Assembly: GCA_025363325.1 (NCBI GenBank)
Contig: JANYEF010000093.1
Span: 1-5,444, forward strand
DNA from: Nitrospira sp.
Lineage (GTDB): Bacteria; Nitrospirota; Nitrospiria; Nitrospirales; Nitrospiraceae
Reading direction: 5' to 3'
DNA length: 5,444 nucleotides
Below are positions 5,320 to 5,444 of this stretch, one piece after another. A model generated the notes under the pieces. The model was not told the origin of the DNA and did not search any database. It saw nothing but the letters and a program-made list of their open reading frames with translations. The position numbers and the translations under genes were made by a program. The first letter of the stretch is position 1. The number at the start of each line of letters is the position of its first letter.

Positions 5320-5444
5320 ATGAGTTTCGACCAAGGTCCCGCGTTGTCGCCCACCTTCGCACCCAAGCAAGATGCTCGACATGAAGATATTCGTGGGACC
5401 GGAAGACCAAGAGCGGACGGAACAGGAATTCTAAACACTTCGAA
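5320..5444 (+). CDS. Possible start of an unidentified gene running off the right edge
   Basis: An ATG at 5320, preceded by AAAAGG (5305-5310) nine bases upstream, opens a frame without stops to the end of the window (41 codons plus two bases). The visible residues begin MSFDQGPALSP and are rich in Gly, Pro, Arg and Asp, like a disordered N-terminus. There is no recognisable domain, signal peptide or membrane segment. The same frame is open back to 5218 (the preceding codon is a TAG at 5215), with GTG 5278 and ATG 5311 as other starts, neither with a ribosome-binding site at a good distance. If real, the gene would be divergent from the oxygenase. An open stretch of this length can arise by chance, and a competing minus-strand frame (5238-5438) has no ribosome-binding site. 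Confidence 0.28.
   Translation, partial: MSFDQGPALSPTFAPKQDARHEDIRGTGRPRADGTGILNTS

Overview
The window suggests a Gram-negative bacterium of moderate to slightly high GC content, and my best guess at the lineage is Nitrospira (Nitrospirota). The guess rests on the general look of the proteins: a CHASE3-PAS histidine kinase paired with an NtrC-type regulator, a porin-like barrel end, and a short winged-helix-like protein of a kind I associate with that genus. It is pattern recognition, not a search result. The outer membrane is supported directly by the first fragment, which ends as an outer-membrane beta-barrel does.

Layout, left to right. (1) Bases 3-347 (+) are the C-terminal end of an outer-membrane barrel protein. 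(2) A good sigma70-type promoter (408-436) follows. (3) Next is a two-gene (+) operon for a two-component system: a membrane-bound hybrid-sensor-free histidine kinase (460-2352; TM-CHASE3-TM-HAMP-PAS-HisKA-HATPase) and an NtrC-family sigma54 activator (2395-3783; REC-AAA+-Fis HTH). (4) After a 138-base convergent gap lies a small (-) gene for a 77-residue, probably winged-helix protein (3922-4155). (5) A 279-base gap upstream of it is rich in short palindromes. (6) A (-) gene for a 2-oxoglutarate/Fe(II) oxygenase-like protein follows (4435-5103). (7) The last 340 bases hold its upstream region, a compact nested inverted repeat, and a possible (+) reading frame that runs off the edge.

How the genes work together. 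The kinase probably senses a signal through its periplasmic CHASE3 domain and/or cytoplasmic PAS domain. It would autophosphorylate on H427 and pass phosphate to D53 of the regulator, which would then open sigma54 promoters. I found no convincing -24/-12 promoter in the window, so the regulon probably lies elsewhere. Nothing in the sequence ties the small protein or the oxygenase functionally to the two-component system.

The most interesting observation is an amber stop that interrupts the kinase in the middle of its expected C-terminal strand. The frame continues after the TAG with Leu-Pro-Leu and ends at a TAA three bases before the regulator's ATG. This looks like a recent nonsense change, or readthrough, in an otherwise intact gene. 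I see no sign of CRISPR, insertion sequences, tRNA or rRNA. Overall this is mostly ordinary chromosomal sequence with a few unexplained details, not a clear new system.
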